Numbered from the stretch's first letter, positions 1-14,205 are shown. The stretch is DNA of 64,000 nt from Antedon mediterranea (GCF_964355755.1 NC_092678.1:11068922-11132921), one strand, 5' to 3'. Translations and numbers: made by a program. The notes: generated by a model from the sequence alone, not told the origin.

Positions 1-2400
1 CTTTGATGTTTTTGTGTAACCAAGTTTCATCGAAATGATCAAAATGGTCTAAAACGTCTCCAAATGCGATTTGAAGCTTTTCCAAGCACTTTGCTGTTTT
101 TATGTTAACAAGTTTTTTCGAAAATCACAAAATGGTCTAAATCGTCTCAAAATGCGATTTGAAGGTATTCTGAGCACTTTGGTGTTTTTGTGAGAAAAGT
201 TTTAACGAAATGCTCAAAATGGTCTAAAACGGTTTCTAATGTGATTTTAAGCACTTTGATGTTTTTGTATAACCAAGTTTCATCGAAATGCACAAAATGG
301 TCTAAAACGTCTCCAAATGCGATTTGAAGCTTTTCTAAGCACTTTGGTGTTTTTATGTTAAAAAGTTTTTTCGAAAATCACAAAATGGTCTAAAACGTCT
401 CCAAATGCGATTTGAAGCTCTTCTGTACACTTTGATGTTTTGTGTGAAAAAGTTTCATCGAAATGCACAAAATGGTCTAAAACGTCTCCAAATGCGATTT
501 AAAGCTATTCTAGACACTTTGATGTTTTGTGTGAAAAAGTTTTCTCGAAATGCTCAAAATGGTCTAAAACGTCTCTAAATGCGATTTGAAGATATTCTGA
601 GCACTTTGGTGTTTTTATGTTAAAAAGTTTTTTCGAAAATCACAAATTGGTCTAAAACGTCTCCAAATGCGATTTGAAGCTATTCTGTACACTTTGATGT
701 TTTGTGTGAAAAAGTTTTGTCGAAATGCTCAAAATGGTCTAAAACGTTTTTAAAACGATATTAAGCTATTTTGTGCTCTTTGATGTTTTTGTATAACCAA
801 GTTTTTTCGAAAATCACAAAATGGTCTAAAACGTCTCCAAATGCGATTTGAAGCTTTTCCAAGCACTTTGCTGTTTTTATGTTAACAAGTTTTTTCGAAA
901 ATCACAAAATGGTCTAAAACGTCTCAAAATGCGATTTGAAGGTATTCTGAGCACTTTAGTGTTTTTGTGTGAAAAGTTTTAACGAAATGCTCAAAATGGT
1001 CTAAAACGGTTTCTAATGTGATTTTAAGCACTTTGATGTTTTTGTATAACCAAGTTTCATCGAAATGCACAAAATGGTCTAAAACGTCTCCAAATGCGAT
1101 TTAAAGCTATTCTAGAAACTTTGATGTTTTGTGTGAAAAAGTTTTCTCGAAATGCTCAAAATGGTCTAAAACGTCTCCAAATGCGATTTGAAGATATTCT
1201 GAGCACTTTGGTGTTTTTATGTTAAAAAGTTTTTTCGAAAATCACAAAATGGTCTAAAACGTCTCCAAATGCGATTTGAAGCTATTCTGTACACTTTGAT
1301 GTTTTGTGTGAAAAAGTTTTGTCGAAATGCTCAAAATGGTCTAAAACGTTTTTAAATACGATATTAAGCTTTTTTGTGCACTTTGATGATTTGTGTGAAA
1401 AGTTTTAACGAAATGCTCAAAATGGTCTAAAACGGTTTCTAATGTGATTTTAAGCTCTTTGATGTTTTTGTGTAACCAAGTTTTTTTTCGAAAATCACAA
1501 AATGGTCTAAAACGTCTCCAAATGCGATTTGAAGCTTTTCTAAGCACTTTGTTATTTTTATGTTAACAAGTTTTTTCGAAAATCACAAAATGGTCTAAAA
1601 CGTCTCCAAATGCGATTTGAAGATATTCTGAGCACTTTGGTGTTTTTATGTTAAAAAGTTTTTTCGAAAATCACAAAATGATCTAAAACGTCTCCAAATG
1701 CAATTTGAAGCTATTCTGTACACTTTGATGTTTTGTGTGAAAAAGTTTTAACGAAATGCTCAAAATGGTCTAAAACGGTTCTAATGTGATTTTAAGCACT
1801 TTGATGTTTTTATATAACCAAGTTTCATCGAAATGCACAAAATGGTCTAAAACGTTTCCAAATGCGATTTAAAGCTATTCTAGACACTTTGATGTTTTGT
1901 GTGAAAAAGTTTTCTCGAAATGCTCAAAATGGTCTAAAACGTTTTCCAATACCATATTAAGCTATTTTGTGCAATTTGATGTTTTTGTGTAACCAAGTTT
2001 TTTCGAAAATCACAAAATTGTCTAAAACGTCTCCGAATGCGATTTAAAGCTCTTCTGTACACTTTGATGTTTTGTGTGAAAAAGTTTTGTCGAAATGCTC
2101 AAAATGGTCTAAAACGTTTTTAAATACGATATTAAGCTGTTTTGTGCACTTTGATGTTTTTGTGTAACCAAGTTTCATCGAAATGAACAAAATGGTCTAA
2201 AACGTCTCCAAATGCGATTTGAAGCTTTTTCAAGCACTTTGCTGTTTTTATGTTAACAAGTTTTTTCGAAAATCACAAAATTGTCTAAAACGTCTCAAAA
2301 TGCGATTTGAAGGTATTCTGAGCACTTTGGTGTTTTTGTGTGAAAAGTTTTAACGAAATGCTCAAAATGGTTTAAAACGGTTTCTAATGTGATTTTAAGC
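1..2400. repeat. Satellite A, ~78-88 bp monomer, first block
   Basis: This is a tandem array whose units share AAAATGGTCTAAAACG, a GCGATTTGAAGC box and TTTTTTCGAAAA. Successive AAAATGGTCT starts at 41, 129, 216 and 294 give spacings of 88, 87 and 78. Units come in several types, and the type order recurs: the same CAAATGCGATTTG-to-GCTGTTTTT segment appears near 61, 838 and 2209, so a higher-order period of about 777 bp is visible at least once. The array enters from outside the window and stops abruptly at ~2400, where satellite B begins. No gene is seen. The short open frame on the minus strand at 1341-1547 follows the repeat and is not coding. Confidence 0.93.
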
Positions 2401-2449
2401 TTGAACGAAAAAAAATGATTTATTACTGGCCATTGTATTGAGTTGTACC

Positions 2450-5400
2450 ATTGAAAGGAACAAAATGATTAATTACTGGCCATTTTATTGAGTTGGAACA
2501 AAATGATTAATTACTAACCATTTTATTGAGTTGTACCATTGAACGGAACAAAATGAATAATTATTGGCCATTGTATTGAGTTGTACCATTGAATGGAACA
2601 AATTGATTAATTACTGGCCATTGTATTGAGTTGTACTATTGAATGGAACAAAATGATTAATTACTAACCATTGTATTGAGTTGTACTATTGAATGGAACA
2701 AAATGATTAATTACTGGCCTTTGTATTGAGTTGTACCATTGAATGGAACAAAATGATTAATTACTGGCCATTGTATTGAGTTGTACCATTGAATGGAACA
2801 AAATGATTAATTACTGGCCATTGTATTGAGTTATACCATTGAATGGAACAAAATGATTAATTACTTTCCATTGTATTGAGTTGTACCATTGAATGGAACA
2901 AAATGATTAATTGCTGGCTATTGTATTGAGTTGTACCATTGAATGGAACAAATTGATTACTTACTGGCCATTGTATTGAGTTGTACCATTGAATGGAACA
3001 AATGATTAATTACTGGCCATTGTATTGAGTTGTATCATTGAATGGAACAAAATGATTAATTACTGGCCATTGTATTGAGTTGTACCATTGAAAGGAACAA
3101 AATGACTAATTACTGGCCATTGTATTGAGTTGTACCATTGAATGGAACAAAATGATTAATTACTGGCCATTGTATTGAGTTGTACCATTGAATGGAACAA
3201 AATAATTAATTACTGGCCATTGTATTGAGTTGTACCATTGAATGGAACAAAATGATTGATTACTGGCCATTGTATTGAGTTGTACCATTGAACGGAACAA
3301 AATAATTAATTACTGGCCATTGTATTGAGTTGTACCATTGAAAGGAACAAAATGATTAATTACTGGCCATTGTATTGAGTTGTACCATTGAATTGAACAA
3401 AATGATTAATTACTGGCCATTTTATTGAGTTGTACCATTGAATTGAACAAAATGATTAATTACTGGCCATTGTATTGAGTTGTACCATTGAATTGAACAA
3501 AATGATTAATTACTGGCCATTGTATTGAGTTGTACCATTGAATGGAACGAAATGATTAATTATTAGCCATTGTATTGAGTTGTACCATTGAATGGAACAA
3601 AATGATTGATTACTGGCCATTGTATTGAGTTGTACCATTGAATGGAACAAAATGATTAATTACTAACCATTTTATTGAGTTGTACCATTGAATGGAACAA
3701 AATGAATAATTATTGGCCATTGTATTGAGTTGTACAATTGAATGGAACAAAATGATTAATTACTAACCATTTTATTGAGTTGTACCATTGAATGGAACAA
3801 AATGAATAATTATTGGCCATTGTATTGAGTTGTACCATTGAATGGAACAAATTGATTAATTACTGGCCATTGTATTGAGTTGTACTATTGAATGGAACAA
3901 AATGATTAATTACTAACCATTGTATTGAGTTGTACTATTGAATGGAACAAAATGATTAATTACTGGCCTTTGTATTGAGTTGTACCATTGAATGGAACAA
4001 AATGATTAATTACTGGCCATTGTATTGAGTTGTACCATTGAATGGAACAAAATGATTAATTACTGGCCATTGTATTGAGTTGTACCATTGAATGGAACAA
4101 AATGATTAATTACTTTCCATTGTATTGAGTTGTACCATTGAATGGAACAAAATGATTAATTGCTGGCTATTGTATTGAGTTGTACCATTGAATGGAACAA
4201 ATTGATTACTTACTGGCCATTGTATTGAGTTGTACCATTGAATGGAACAAAATCATTAATTACTGGCCATTGTATTGAGTTGTACCATTGAATGGAACAA
4301 AATGATTAATTACTGGCCATTGTATTGAGTTGTAACATTGAAGGGACAAAATGATTAATTGATTGATTAATAATGAGTATGAAATAAAATAAAAAAATAA
4401 AAATTGTATTGAGTTGTACCATAGAATGGAACAAAATGATTAGTTACTGGCCATTGTATTGAGTTGTACCATTGAATGGAACAAAATGATTAAATACTGG
4501 CCATTGTATTGAGTTGTACCATTGAATGGAACAAAATGATTAATTACTAACCATTGTATTGAGTTGTACCATTGAATGGAATAAAATGATTAATTACTGG
4601 CCATTGTATTGAGTTGTACCATTGAATGGAACAAAATGATTAATTACTGGCCATTGTATTGAGTTGTACCATTGAATTGAACAAAATGATTAATTACTGG
4701 CCATTGTATTGAGTTGTACCATTGAATGGAACAAAATGATTAATTGCTGGCCATTATATTGAGTTGTACCATTGAATGGAACAAAATGATTGATTACAGG
4801 CCATTGTATTGAGTAGTACCATTGAATGGAACAAAATGATTAATTACTGGCCATTGTATTGAATTGTACCATTGAATGGAACAAAATGATTATTTACTGG
4901 CCATTGTATTGAGTTGTATAATTGAATGGAACAAAATCATTAATTACTGGCCATTGTATTGAGTTGTACCATTGAATGGAACAAAATGATTAATTGATTG
5001 ATTAATAATGAGTATGAAATAAAATAAAAAAATAAAAATTGTATTGAGTTGTACCATTGAATGGAACAAAATGATTAGTTACTGGCCATTGTATTGAGTT
5101 GTACCATTAAATGGAACAAAATGATTAATTGCTGGCCATTGTATTGAGTTGTACCATTGAATGGAACAAAATGATTAATTACTGGCCATTGTATTGAGTT
5201 GTACCATTGAATGGAACAAAATGATTATTTACTAACCATTGTATTGAGTTGTACCATTGAATGGAACAAAATGATTTATTACTTGCCTTTGTATTGAGTT
5301 GTACCATTGAATGGAACAAAATGATTAATTGCTTTTTCCTTTTTTTTAATTTATTTGGCATCTGGCCATTGTATTGAGTTGTACCATTGAATGGAACAAA

Positions 5401-6978
5401 ATGATTAATTACTGGCCATTGTATTGAGTTGTACCATTGAATGGAACAAAATGATTAATTACTGGCCATTGCATTGAGTTGTACCATTGAATGGAACAAA
5501 ATGATTAATTACTGGCCATTGCATTGAGTTGTACCATTGAATGGAACAAAATGATTAGTTACTGGCCATTGTATTGAGTTGTACCATTGAATGGAACAAA
5601 ATGATTAATTACTGGCCATTGTATTGAGTTGTACCATTGAATGGAACAAAATGATTAATTACTGGCCATTGCATTGAGCTGTTCAATTGAATGGAACAAA
5701 ATGATTAATTACTGGCCATTGCATTGAGTTGTACCATTGAATGGAACAAAATGATTAATTACTGGCCATTGTATTGAGTTGTACCATTGAATGGAACAAA
5801 ATGATTAATTACTGGCCATTGCATTGAGTTGTACCATAGAATGGAACAAAATGATTAATTACTGGCCATTGTATTGAGTTGTACCATTGAATGGAACAAA
5901 ATGATTAATTATTGGCCATTGTATTGAGTTGTACTATTGAATGGAACAAAATGATTAATTACTGGCCATTGTATTGAGTTGTACCATTGAATGGAACAAA
6001 ATGATTAATTACTGGCCATTGTATTGAGTTGTACCATTGAATGGAACAAAATGATTAGTTACTGGCCATTGTATTGAGTTGTACCATTGAATGGAACAAA
6101 ATGATTAATTACTGGCCATTGTATTGAGTTGTACCATTGAATGGAACAAAATGATTAATTACTGGCCATTGCATTGAGCTGTTCCATTGAATGGAACAAA
6201 ATGATTAATTACTGGCCATTGGATTGAGTTGTACCATTGAATGGAACAAAATGATTAATTACTGGCCATTGTATTGAGTTGTACCATTGAATGGAACAAA
6301 ATGATTAATTGCTTTTTCCTTTTTTTTTTCATTTATTTGGCATCTGGCCATTGTATTGAGTTGTACCATTGAATGGAACAAAATGATTAATTACTGGCCA
6401 TTGTATTGAGTTGTACCATTGAATGGAACAAAATGATTAATTACTGGCCATTGCATTGAGTTGTACCATTGAATGGAACAAAATGATTAATTACTGGCCA
6501 TTGTATTGAGTTGTACCATTGAATGGAACAAAATGATTAATTATTGGCCATTGTATTGAGTTGTACTATTGAATGGAACAAAATGATTAATTACTGGCCA
6601 TTGCATTGAGTTGTACCATTGAAAGGAACAAAATGATTAATTACTGGCCATTGTATTGAGTTGTACCATTGAATGGAACAAAATGATTAATTACTGGCCA
6701 TTGTATTGAGTTGTACCATTGAATGGAACAAAATGATTAATTTCTGGCCTTTGTATTGAGTTGTACCATTGAATTGAACAAAATGATTAATTACTAGCCA
6801 TTGTATTGAGTTGTACCATTGAATGGAACAAAATGATTAATTGCTGGCCATTATATTGAGTTGTACCATTGAATCGAACAAAATGATTGATTACAGGCCA
6901 TTGTATTGAGTTGTACCATTGAATGGAACAAAATGATTAATTACTGGCCATTGTATTGAGTTGTACCATTGAATGGAA
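2450..6978. repeat. ~4.5 kb macro-repeat within satellite B, copy 1
   Basis: The order of variant monomers and AT-rich inserts in this stretch is repeated immediately downstream. A rare shortened monomer (TTTTATTGAGTTGGAACAAA) marks the start at about 2481 and recurs at about 6989. The TTACAGGCCA variant at 6891 recurs at 11409, an offset of 4518. The two copies are almost identical by eye, including the minus-strand 60-codon frame at 5179-5361 and 9697-9879. This indicates a recent block duplication by unequal exchange, or an assembly duplication. Confidence 0.85.
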
Positions 6979-9900
6979 CAAAATGATTAATTACTGGCCA
7001 TTTTATTGAGTTGGAACAAAATGATTAATTACTAACCATTTTATTGAGTTGTACCATTGAATGGAACAAAATGAATAATTATTGGCCATTGTATTGAGTT
7101 GTACCATTGAATGGAACAAATTGATTAATTACTGGCCATTGTATTGAGTTGTACTATTGAATGGAACAAAATGATTAATTACTAACCATTGTATTGAGTT
7201 GTACTATTGAATGGAACAAAATGATTAATTACTGGCCTTTGTATTGAGTTGTACCATTGAATGGAACAAAATGATTAATTACTGGCCATTGTATTGAGTT
7301 GTACCATTGAATGGAACAAAATGATTAATTACTGGCCATTGTATTGAGTTATACCATTGAATGGAACAAAATGATTAATTACTTTCCATTGTATTGAGTT
7401 GTACCATTGAATGGAACAAAATGATTAATTGCTGGCTATTGTATTGAGTTGTACCATTGAATGGAACAAATTGATTACTTACTGGCCATTGTATTGAGTT
7501 GTACCATTGAATGGAACAAATGATTAATTACTGGCCATTGTATTGAGTTGTATCATTGAATGGAACAAAATGATTAATTACTGGCCATTGTATTGAGTTG
7601 TACCATTGAAAGGAACAAAATGACTAATTACTGGCCATTGTATTGAGTTGTACCATTGAATGGAACAAAATGATTAATTACTGGCCATTGTATTGAGTTG
7701 TACCATTGAATGGAACAAAATAATTAATTACTGGCCATTGTATTGAGTTGTACCATTGAATGGAACAAAATGATTGATTACTGGCCATTGTATTGAGTTG
7801 TACCATTGAACGGAACAAAATAATTAATTACTGGCCATTGTATTGAGTTGTACCATTGAAAGGAACAAAATGATTAATTACTGGCCATTGTATTGAGTTG
7901 TACCATTGAATTGAACAAAATGATTAATTACTGGCCATTTTATTGAGTTGTACCATTGAATTGAACAAAATGATTAATTACTGGCCATTGTATTGAGTTG
8001 TACCATTGAATTGAACAAAATGATTAATTACTGGCCATTGTATTGAGTTGTACCATTGAATGGAACGAAATGATTAATTATTAGCCATTGTATTGAGTTG
8101 TACCATTGAATGGAACAAAATGATTGATTACTGGCCATTGTATTGAGTTGTACCATTGAATGGAACAAAATGATTAATTACTAACCATTTTATTGAGTTG
8201 TACCATTGAATGGAACAAAATGAATAATTATTGGCCATTGTATTGAGTTGTACAATTGAATGGAACAAAATGATTAATTACTAACCATTTTATTGAGTTG
8301 TACCATTGAATGGAACAAAATGAATAATTATTGGCCATTGTATTGAGTTGTACCATTGAATGGAACAAATTGATTAATTACTGGCCATTGTATTGAGTTG
8401 TACTATTGAATGGAACAAAATGATTAATTACTAACCATTGTATTGAGTTGTACTATTGAATGGAACAAAATGATTAATTACTGGCCTTTGTATTGAGTTG
8501 TACCATTGAATGGAACAAAATGATTAATTACTGGCCATTGTATTGAGTTGTACCATTGAATGGAACAAAATGATTAATTACTGGCCATTGTATTGAGTTG
8601 TACCATTGAATGGAACAAAATGATTAATTACTTTCCATTGTATTGAGTTGTACCATTGAATGGAACAAAATGATTAATTGCTGGCTATTGTATTGAGTTG
8701 TACCATTGAATGGAACAAATTGATTACTTACTGGCCATTGTATTGAGTTGTACCATTGAATGGAACAAAATCATTAATTACTGGCCATTGTATTGAGTTG
8801 TACCATTGAATGGAACAAAATGATTAATTACTGGCCATTGTATTGAGTTGTAACATTGAAGGGACAAAATGATTAATTGATTGATTAATAATGAGTATGA
8901 AATAAAATAAAAAAATAAAAATTGTATTGAGTTGTACCATAGAATGGAACAAAATGATTAGTTACTGGCCATTGTATTGAGTTGTACCATTGAATGGAAC
9001 AAAATGATTAAATACTGGCCATTGTATTGAGTTGTACCATTGAATGGAACAAAATGATTAATTACTAACCATTGTATTGAGTTGTACCATTGAATGGAAT
9101 AAAATGATTAATTACTGGCCATTGTATTGAGTTGTACCATTGAATGGAACAAAATGATTAATTACTGGCCATTGTATTGAGTTGTACCATTGAATTGAAC
9201 AAAATGATTAATTACTGGCCATTGTATTGAGTTGTACCATTGAATGGAACAAAATGATTAATTGCTGGCCATTATATTGAGTTGTACCATTGAATGGAAC
9301 AAAATGATTGATTACAGGCCATTGTATTGAGTAGTACCATTGAATGGAACAAAATGATTAATTACTGGCCATTGTATTGAATTGTACCATTGAATGGAAC
9401 AAAATGATTATTTACTGGCCATTGTATTGAGTTGTATAATTGAATTGAACAAAATCATTAATTACTGGCCATTGTATTGAGTTGTACCATTGAATGGAAC
9501 AAAATGATTAATTGATTGATTAATAATGAGTATGAAATAAAATAAAAAAATAAAAATTGTATTGAGTTGTACCATTGAATGGAACAAAATGATTAGTTAC
9601 TGGCCATTGTATTGAGTTGTACCATTAAATGGAACAAAATGATTAATTGCTGGCCATTGTATTGAGTTGTACCATTGAATGGAACAAAATGATTAATTAC
9701 TGGCCATTGTATTGAGTTGTACCATTGAATGGAACAAAATGATTATTTACTAACCATTGTATTGAGTTGTACCATTGAATGGAACAAAATGATTTATTAC
9801 TTGCCTTTGTATTGAGTTGTACCATTGAATGGAACAAAATGATTAATTGCTTTTTCCTTTTTTTTAATTTATTTGGCATCTGGCCATTGTATTGAGTTGT

Positions 9901-11495
9901 ACCATTGAATGGAACAAAATGATTAATTACTGTCCATTGTATTGAGTTGTACCATTGAATGGAACAAAATGATTAATTACTGGCCATTGCATTGAGTTGT
10001 ACCATTGAATGGAACAAAATGATTAATTACTGGCCATTGCATTGAGTTGTACCATTGAATGGAACAAAATGATTAGTTACTGGCCATTGTATTGAGTTGT
10101 ACCATTGAATGGAACAAAATGATTAATTACTGGCCATTGTATTGAGTTGTACCATTGAATGGAACAAAATGATTAATTACTGGCCATTGCATTGAGCTGT
10201 TCAATTGAATGGAACAAAATGATTAATTACTGGCCATTGCATTGAGTTGTACCATTGAATGGAACAAAATGATTAATTACTGGCCATTGTATTGAGTTGT
10301 ACCATTGAATGGAACAAAATGATTAATTACTGGCCATTGCATTGAGTTGTACCATAGAATGGAACAAAATGATTAATTACTGGCCATTGTATTGAGTTGT
10401 ACCATTGAATGGAACAAAATGATTAATTATTGGCCATTGTATTGAGTTGTACTATTGAATGGAACAAAATGATTAATTACTGGCCATTGTATTGAGTTGT
10501 ACCATTGAATGGAACAAAATGATTAATTACTGGCCATTGTATTGAGTTGTACCATTGAATGGAACAAAATGATTAGTTACTGGCCATTGTATTGAGTTGT
10601 ACCATTGAATGGAACAAAATGATTAATTACTGGCCATTGTATTGAGTTGTACCATTGAATGGAACAAAATGATTAATTACTGGCCATTGCATTGAGCTGT
10701 TCCATTGAATGGAACAAAATGATTAATTACTGGCCATTGGATTGAGTTGTACCATTGAATGGAACAAAATGATTAATTACTGGCCATTGTATTGAGTTGT
10801 ACCATTGAATGGAACAAAATGATTAATTGCTTTTTCCTTTTTTTTTTCATTTATTTGGCATCTGGCCATTGTATTGAGTTGTACCATTGAATGGAACAAA
10901 ATGATTAATTACTGGCCATTGTATTGAGTTGTACCATTGAATGGAACAAAATGATTAATTACTGGCCATTGCATTGAGTTGTACCATTGAATGGAACAAA
11001 ATGATTAATTACTGGCCATTGTATTGAGTTGTACCATTGAATGGAACAAAATGATTAATTATTGGCCATTGTATTGAGTTGTACTATTGAATGGAACAAA
11101 ATGATTAATTACTGGCCATTGCATTGAGTTGTACCATTGAAAGGAACAAAATGATTAATTACTGGCCATTGTATTGAGTTGTACCATTGAATGGAACAAA
11201 ATGATTAATTACTGGCCATTGTATTGAGTTGTACCATTGAATGGAACAAAATGATTAATTTCTGGCCTTTGTATTGAGTTGTACCATTGAATTGAACAAA
11301 ATGATTAATTACTAGCCATTGTATTGAGTTGTACCATTGAATGGAACAAAATGATTAATTGCTGGCCATTATATTGAGTTGTACCATTGAATCGAACAAA
11401 ATGATTGATTACAGGCCATTGTATTGAGTTGTACCATTGAATGGAACAAAATGATTAATTACTGGCCATTGTATTGAGTTGTACCATTGAATGGA
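6979..11495. repeat. ~4.5 kb macro-repeat within satellite B, copy 2
   Basis: This is the second copy of the preceding block, offset 4.51-4.52 kb. The few differences seen include one TGTCCATTG monomer near 9930 and an ATTGAATTGAAC unit near 9441. After its end (~11495) the array continues with related but re-ordered units to 12945, including a third, partial run of the CTAACCATTTTATT / TGAATAATTATT pair near 11661. Confidence 0.85.
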
Positions 11496-12982
11496 ACAAA
11501 ATGATTAATTACTGGCCATTGTATTGAATTGTACCATTGAATGGAACAAAATGATTATTTACTGGCCATTGTATTGAGTTGTATCATTGAATGGAACAAA
11601 ATCATTAATTACTGGCCATTGTATTGAGTTGTACCATTGAATGGAACAAAATGATTAATTACTAACCATTTTATTGAGTTGTACCATTGAATGGAACAAA
11701 ATGAATAATTATTGGCCATTGTATTGAGTTGTACCATTGAATGGAACAAAATGATTAATTACTGGCCATTGTATTGAGTTGTACCATTGAATGGAACAAA
11801 ATGATTAATTATTGGCCATTGCATTGAGTTGTACTATTGAATGGAACAAAATTATTTATTACTGGCCATTGTATTGAGTTGTACTATTGAATGGAACAAA
11901 ATGATTAATTACTGGCCATTGCATTGAGTTGTACCATTGAAAGAAACAAAATGATTAATTACTGGCCATTGTATTGAGTTGTACCTTTGAATGGAACAAA
12001 ATGATTAATTACTGGCCATTGTATTGAGTTGTACCATTGAATGGAACAAAATGATTAATTACTGGCCATTGTATTGAGTTGTACCATTGAATTGAACAAA
12101 ATGATTAATTACTGGCCATTGTATTTAGTTGTACCATTGAATGGAACAAAATGATTAATTGCTGGCCATTATATTGAGTTGTACCATTGAATGGAACAAA
12201 ATGATTGATTACAGGCCATTGTATTGAGTTGTACCATTGAATGGAACAAAATGATTAATTACTGGCCATTGTATTGAGTTGTACCATTGAATGGAACAAA
12301 ATGATTAATTACTGGCCATTGTATTGAATTGTACCATTGAATGGAACAAAATGATTATTTACTGGCCATTGTATTGAGTTGTATCATTGAATGGAACAAA
12401 ATCATTAATTACTGGCCATTGCATTGAGTTGTACCACTGAATGGAACAAAATGATTAATTGCTTTTTCAATTTTTTTCATTTATTTGGCATCTGGCCATT
12501 GTATTGAGTTGTACCATTGAATGGAACAAAATGATTAATTACTGGCCATTGCATTGAGCTGTTCCATTGAATGGAACAAAATGATTAATTACTGGCCATT
12601 GCATTGAGTTGTACCATTGAATGGAACAAAATGATTAATTTCTGGCCATTGTATTGAGTTGTACCATTGAATGGAACAAAATGATTAATTACTGGCCATT
12701 GTATTGAGTTGTACCATTGAATGGAACAAAATGATTAATTACTGGCCATTGTATAGAGTTGCACCATTGATTGTAACAAAATGATTAATTACTAACCATT
12801 GTATTGAGTTGTACCATTGAATGGAACAAAATGATTAATTACTGGCCATTGTATTGAGTTGTACCATTCAATGGAGTAAAATGATTAATTACTTGCAATT
12901 GTATTGAGTTGTACCATTGAATGGAACAAAATGATTAATGTCATACAAAATCAAACAATTAAAGATTTAAGATTTAAGATTT

Positions 12983-13003
12983 AATTCGTCACTATGACGA
13001 ATT
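12983..13003. other. Perfect 9 bp hairpin at the edge of satellite B
   Basis: AATTCGTCA and TGACGAATT form a perfect inverted repeat around a 3 bp loop (CTA). It lies just outside the end of satellite B and is followed at 13006 by AGGTTATATGCAT, which recurs twice near 15.1 kb. It may be the end of a small foldback element. Confidence 0.7.
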
Positions 13004-13269
13004 ATAGGTTATATGCATTAATTTAAATAAAGATAATTGATTGATTTAAGATATATTGATTGATTGATTTTCTCAGAATCTTTAGTTATTTATAATTGAT
13101 ATATGATAGGATCTTGCTAACGCAACTACAATAGCCGGTATCATAATCCGATCAAAGATCCTTCTGCGTATATAATGTCATAAACCACATTTGTGTTTTT
13201 ATCTAGATTTCATTATAAATCATGTGTATAATCTATACACTAAGAAATACAATTGAACAAACAATACGG

Positions 13270-13385
13270 ATAATAAAAAAAATCTTATTTCGTTTCGTTT
13301 CCCAAGGTGAGACTCGAACTCGGTACCTTGAAGGCTATAGACACGAGCAAAGACCACCGAGTCATACACAACTGACTAAAAGTTA
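13270..13385 (-). ncRNA. tRNA-like Pol III unit (SINE head or tRNA pseudogene)
   Basis: Read on the minus strand, the segment has an A-box-like TGACTCGGTGG followed by a B box, GTTCGAGTC, that fits GWTCRANNC exactly. Placing the T of the A box at tRNA position 8 puts the T-loop T at position 54, the normal tRNA spacing. About 30 nt after the B box comes a run of eight T, a Pol III terminator. The D and anticodon stems do not pair well, and the A box has A10 and G14 in place of the usual G10 and A14, so this is a decayed tRNA-derived element rather than a working tRNA. The plus-strand open frame at 13222-13416 overlaps it and is not a gene. Confidence 0.55.
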
Positions 13386-13544
13386 TGGAAAGATTCCTCC
13401 GTGTACTATGCAGTAACCACTTTGGTACAGATAGATTATTACATACCTTCAGAATCTTCAGAATGATGACTGGACATCGCTGATTTCAGCACTATAATCC
13501 AGTGTGTTTGCAGCTTACGGTACGCCACGTGTGCTCAGTTTTAT

Positions 13545-14205
13545 TTATTTATCTATAAACTTTTTATGAATTTATCAAGGGCTTGCTCAAATGCGGCTTT
13601 TTGAGACAGCGCGGTTTCGGTCGGGAGGCTGTTCCAGTCATTTAATGTTCGGGGCAGAAAACTGTATTTGTAGCATTGTGTACGACAGAAGATCGGCGTA
13701 TATTTATGCAAGTTCGTATTGTGTGAACTGGTTCACACAATAGCCTCTGTATCAGGGGGATTACCACCTATCTGATAGGACAGTGATTAATTCACTATTG
13801 GTAATCCTTGGCCACAGTGCCTAAAGACATAAAATAAATAAATAAATAAATTAATCTTTTCTTTTTCCTACGTTGTTGAAGAGTTGGCCAGTGTAGTGTG
13901 TGTAGCATGGACACTTGATGTTCTTCTGTAATCGGATGTTGCAAATCTTGCAGCTCTTCGTTGTACCATTTCAAGCTTGTATATAAGTTGTGATTGATGG
14001 GGATCCCATACTGTAGCTGCATATTCAAGTTTTGGACGAACTAGTGATTGATAGGCAGTTGCCTTAATACGAGAGTCGCATCGAGAGAAGTTTCTCCTTA
14101 GGAAGCCTAGAATCGTTTATAACTTGGCTTATGTGTGGTTCCCATGATAGATCATTTGTTATTAAGACTCCAGGGTATTTGGATACCGCAATGAATTATA
14201 ATGTT
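13545..14205 (-). pseudogene. 3' end of a CR1/L2-like LINE reverse transcriptase, broken
   Basis: Translation of the minus strand shows the C-terminal part of a non-LTR retrotransposon polyprotein, split over several frames. In order it reads KYPGVL-NDLSWEPHISQVI, then LGFLRRNFSRCDSRIKATAY and LVRPKLEYAATVWDPHQSQL, then VQRRAARFATSDYRRTSS. After a frame change comes LHWPTLQQRRKKKRLIYLF, and finally YKYSFLPRTLNDWNSLPTET ending in a stop near 13548. The WDP, QRRAARF and FLPRT-WNSLP blocks are characteristic of the region after the RT domain in CR1/L2 elements. At least two frameshifts and a degraded stretch around 13700-13860 make it non-functional. The RT catalytic core is absent (5' truncated). 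A TAAATAAATAAA-type tail follows the stop at ~13540. The element is unrelated in sequence to the LINE at 57-61 kb. Confidence 0.88.

Larger units (their letters stand above)
2401..12945. repeat. Satellite B, 50 bp monomer, first block (~210 copies)
   Basis: The strictly 50 bp monomer contains, in order, GGCCATTGTATTGAG, TTGTACCATTGAATGG and TGATTAATTA. Single-base variants such as TTGATTGATTA, CTAACCATT, TGAATAATTATT and GCATTGAG mark unit types and recur in a fixed order, so the array has higher-order structure. Short AT-rich pieces interrupt it. One type is a T-rich ~32 bp insert ending ATTTATTTGGCATC, near 5331, 6309, 9849, 10828 and 12460. The other is GAGTATGAAATAAAATAAA, near 4356, 4991, 8877 and 9513. 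The repeat has no stop-free plus-strand frame of any length. Minus-strand frames open only where TTAATTA has mutated. It is noncoding and probably heterochromatic; a centromeric role is possible but not shown. Confidence 0.95.

Noticed and set aside
2401-12945. CRISPR-like regular array
   Set aside because: The repeats are contiguous 50 bp monomers with no unique spacers and no cas genes, in a eukaryotic context.
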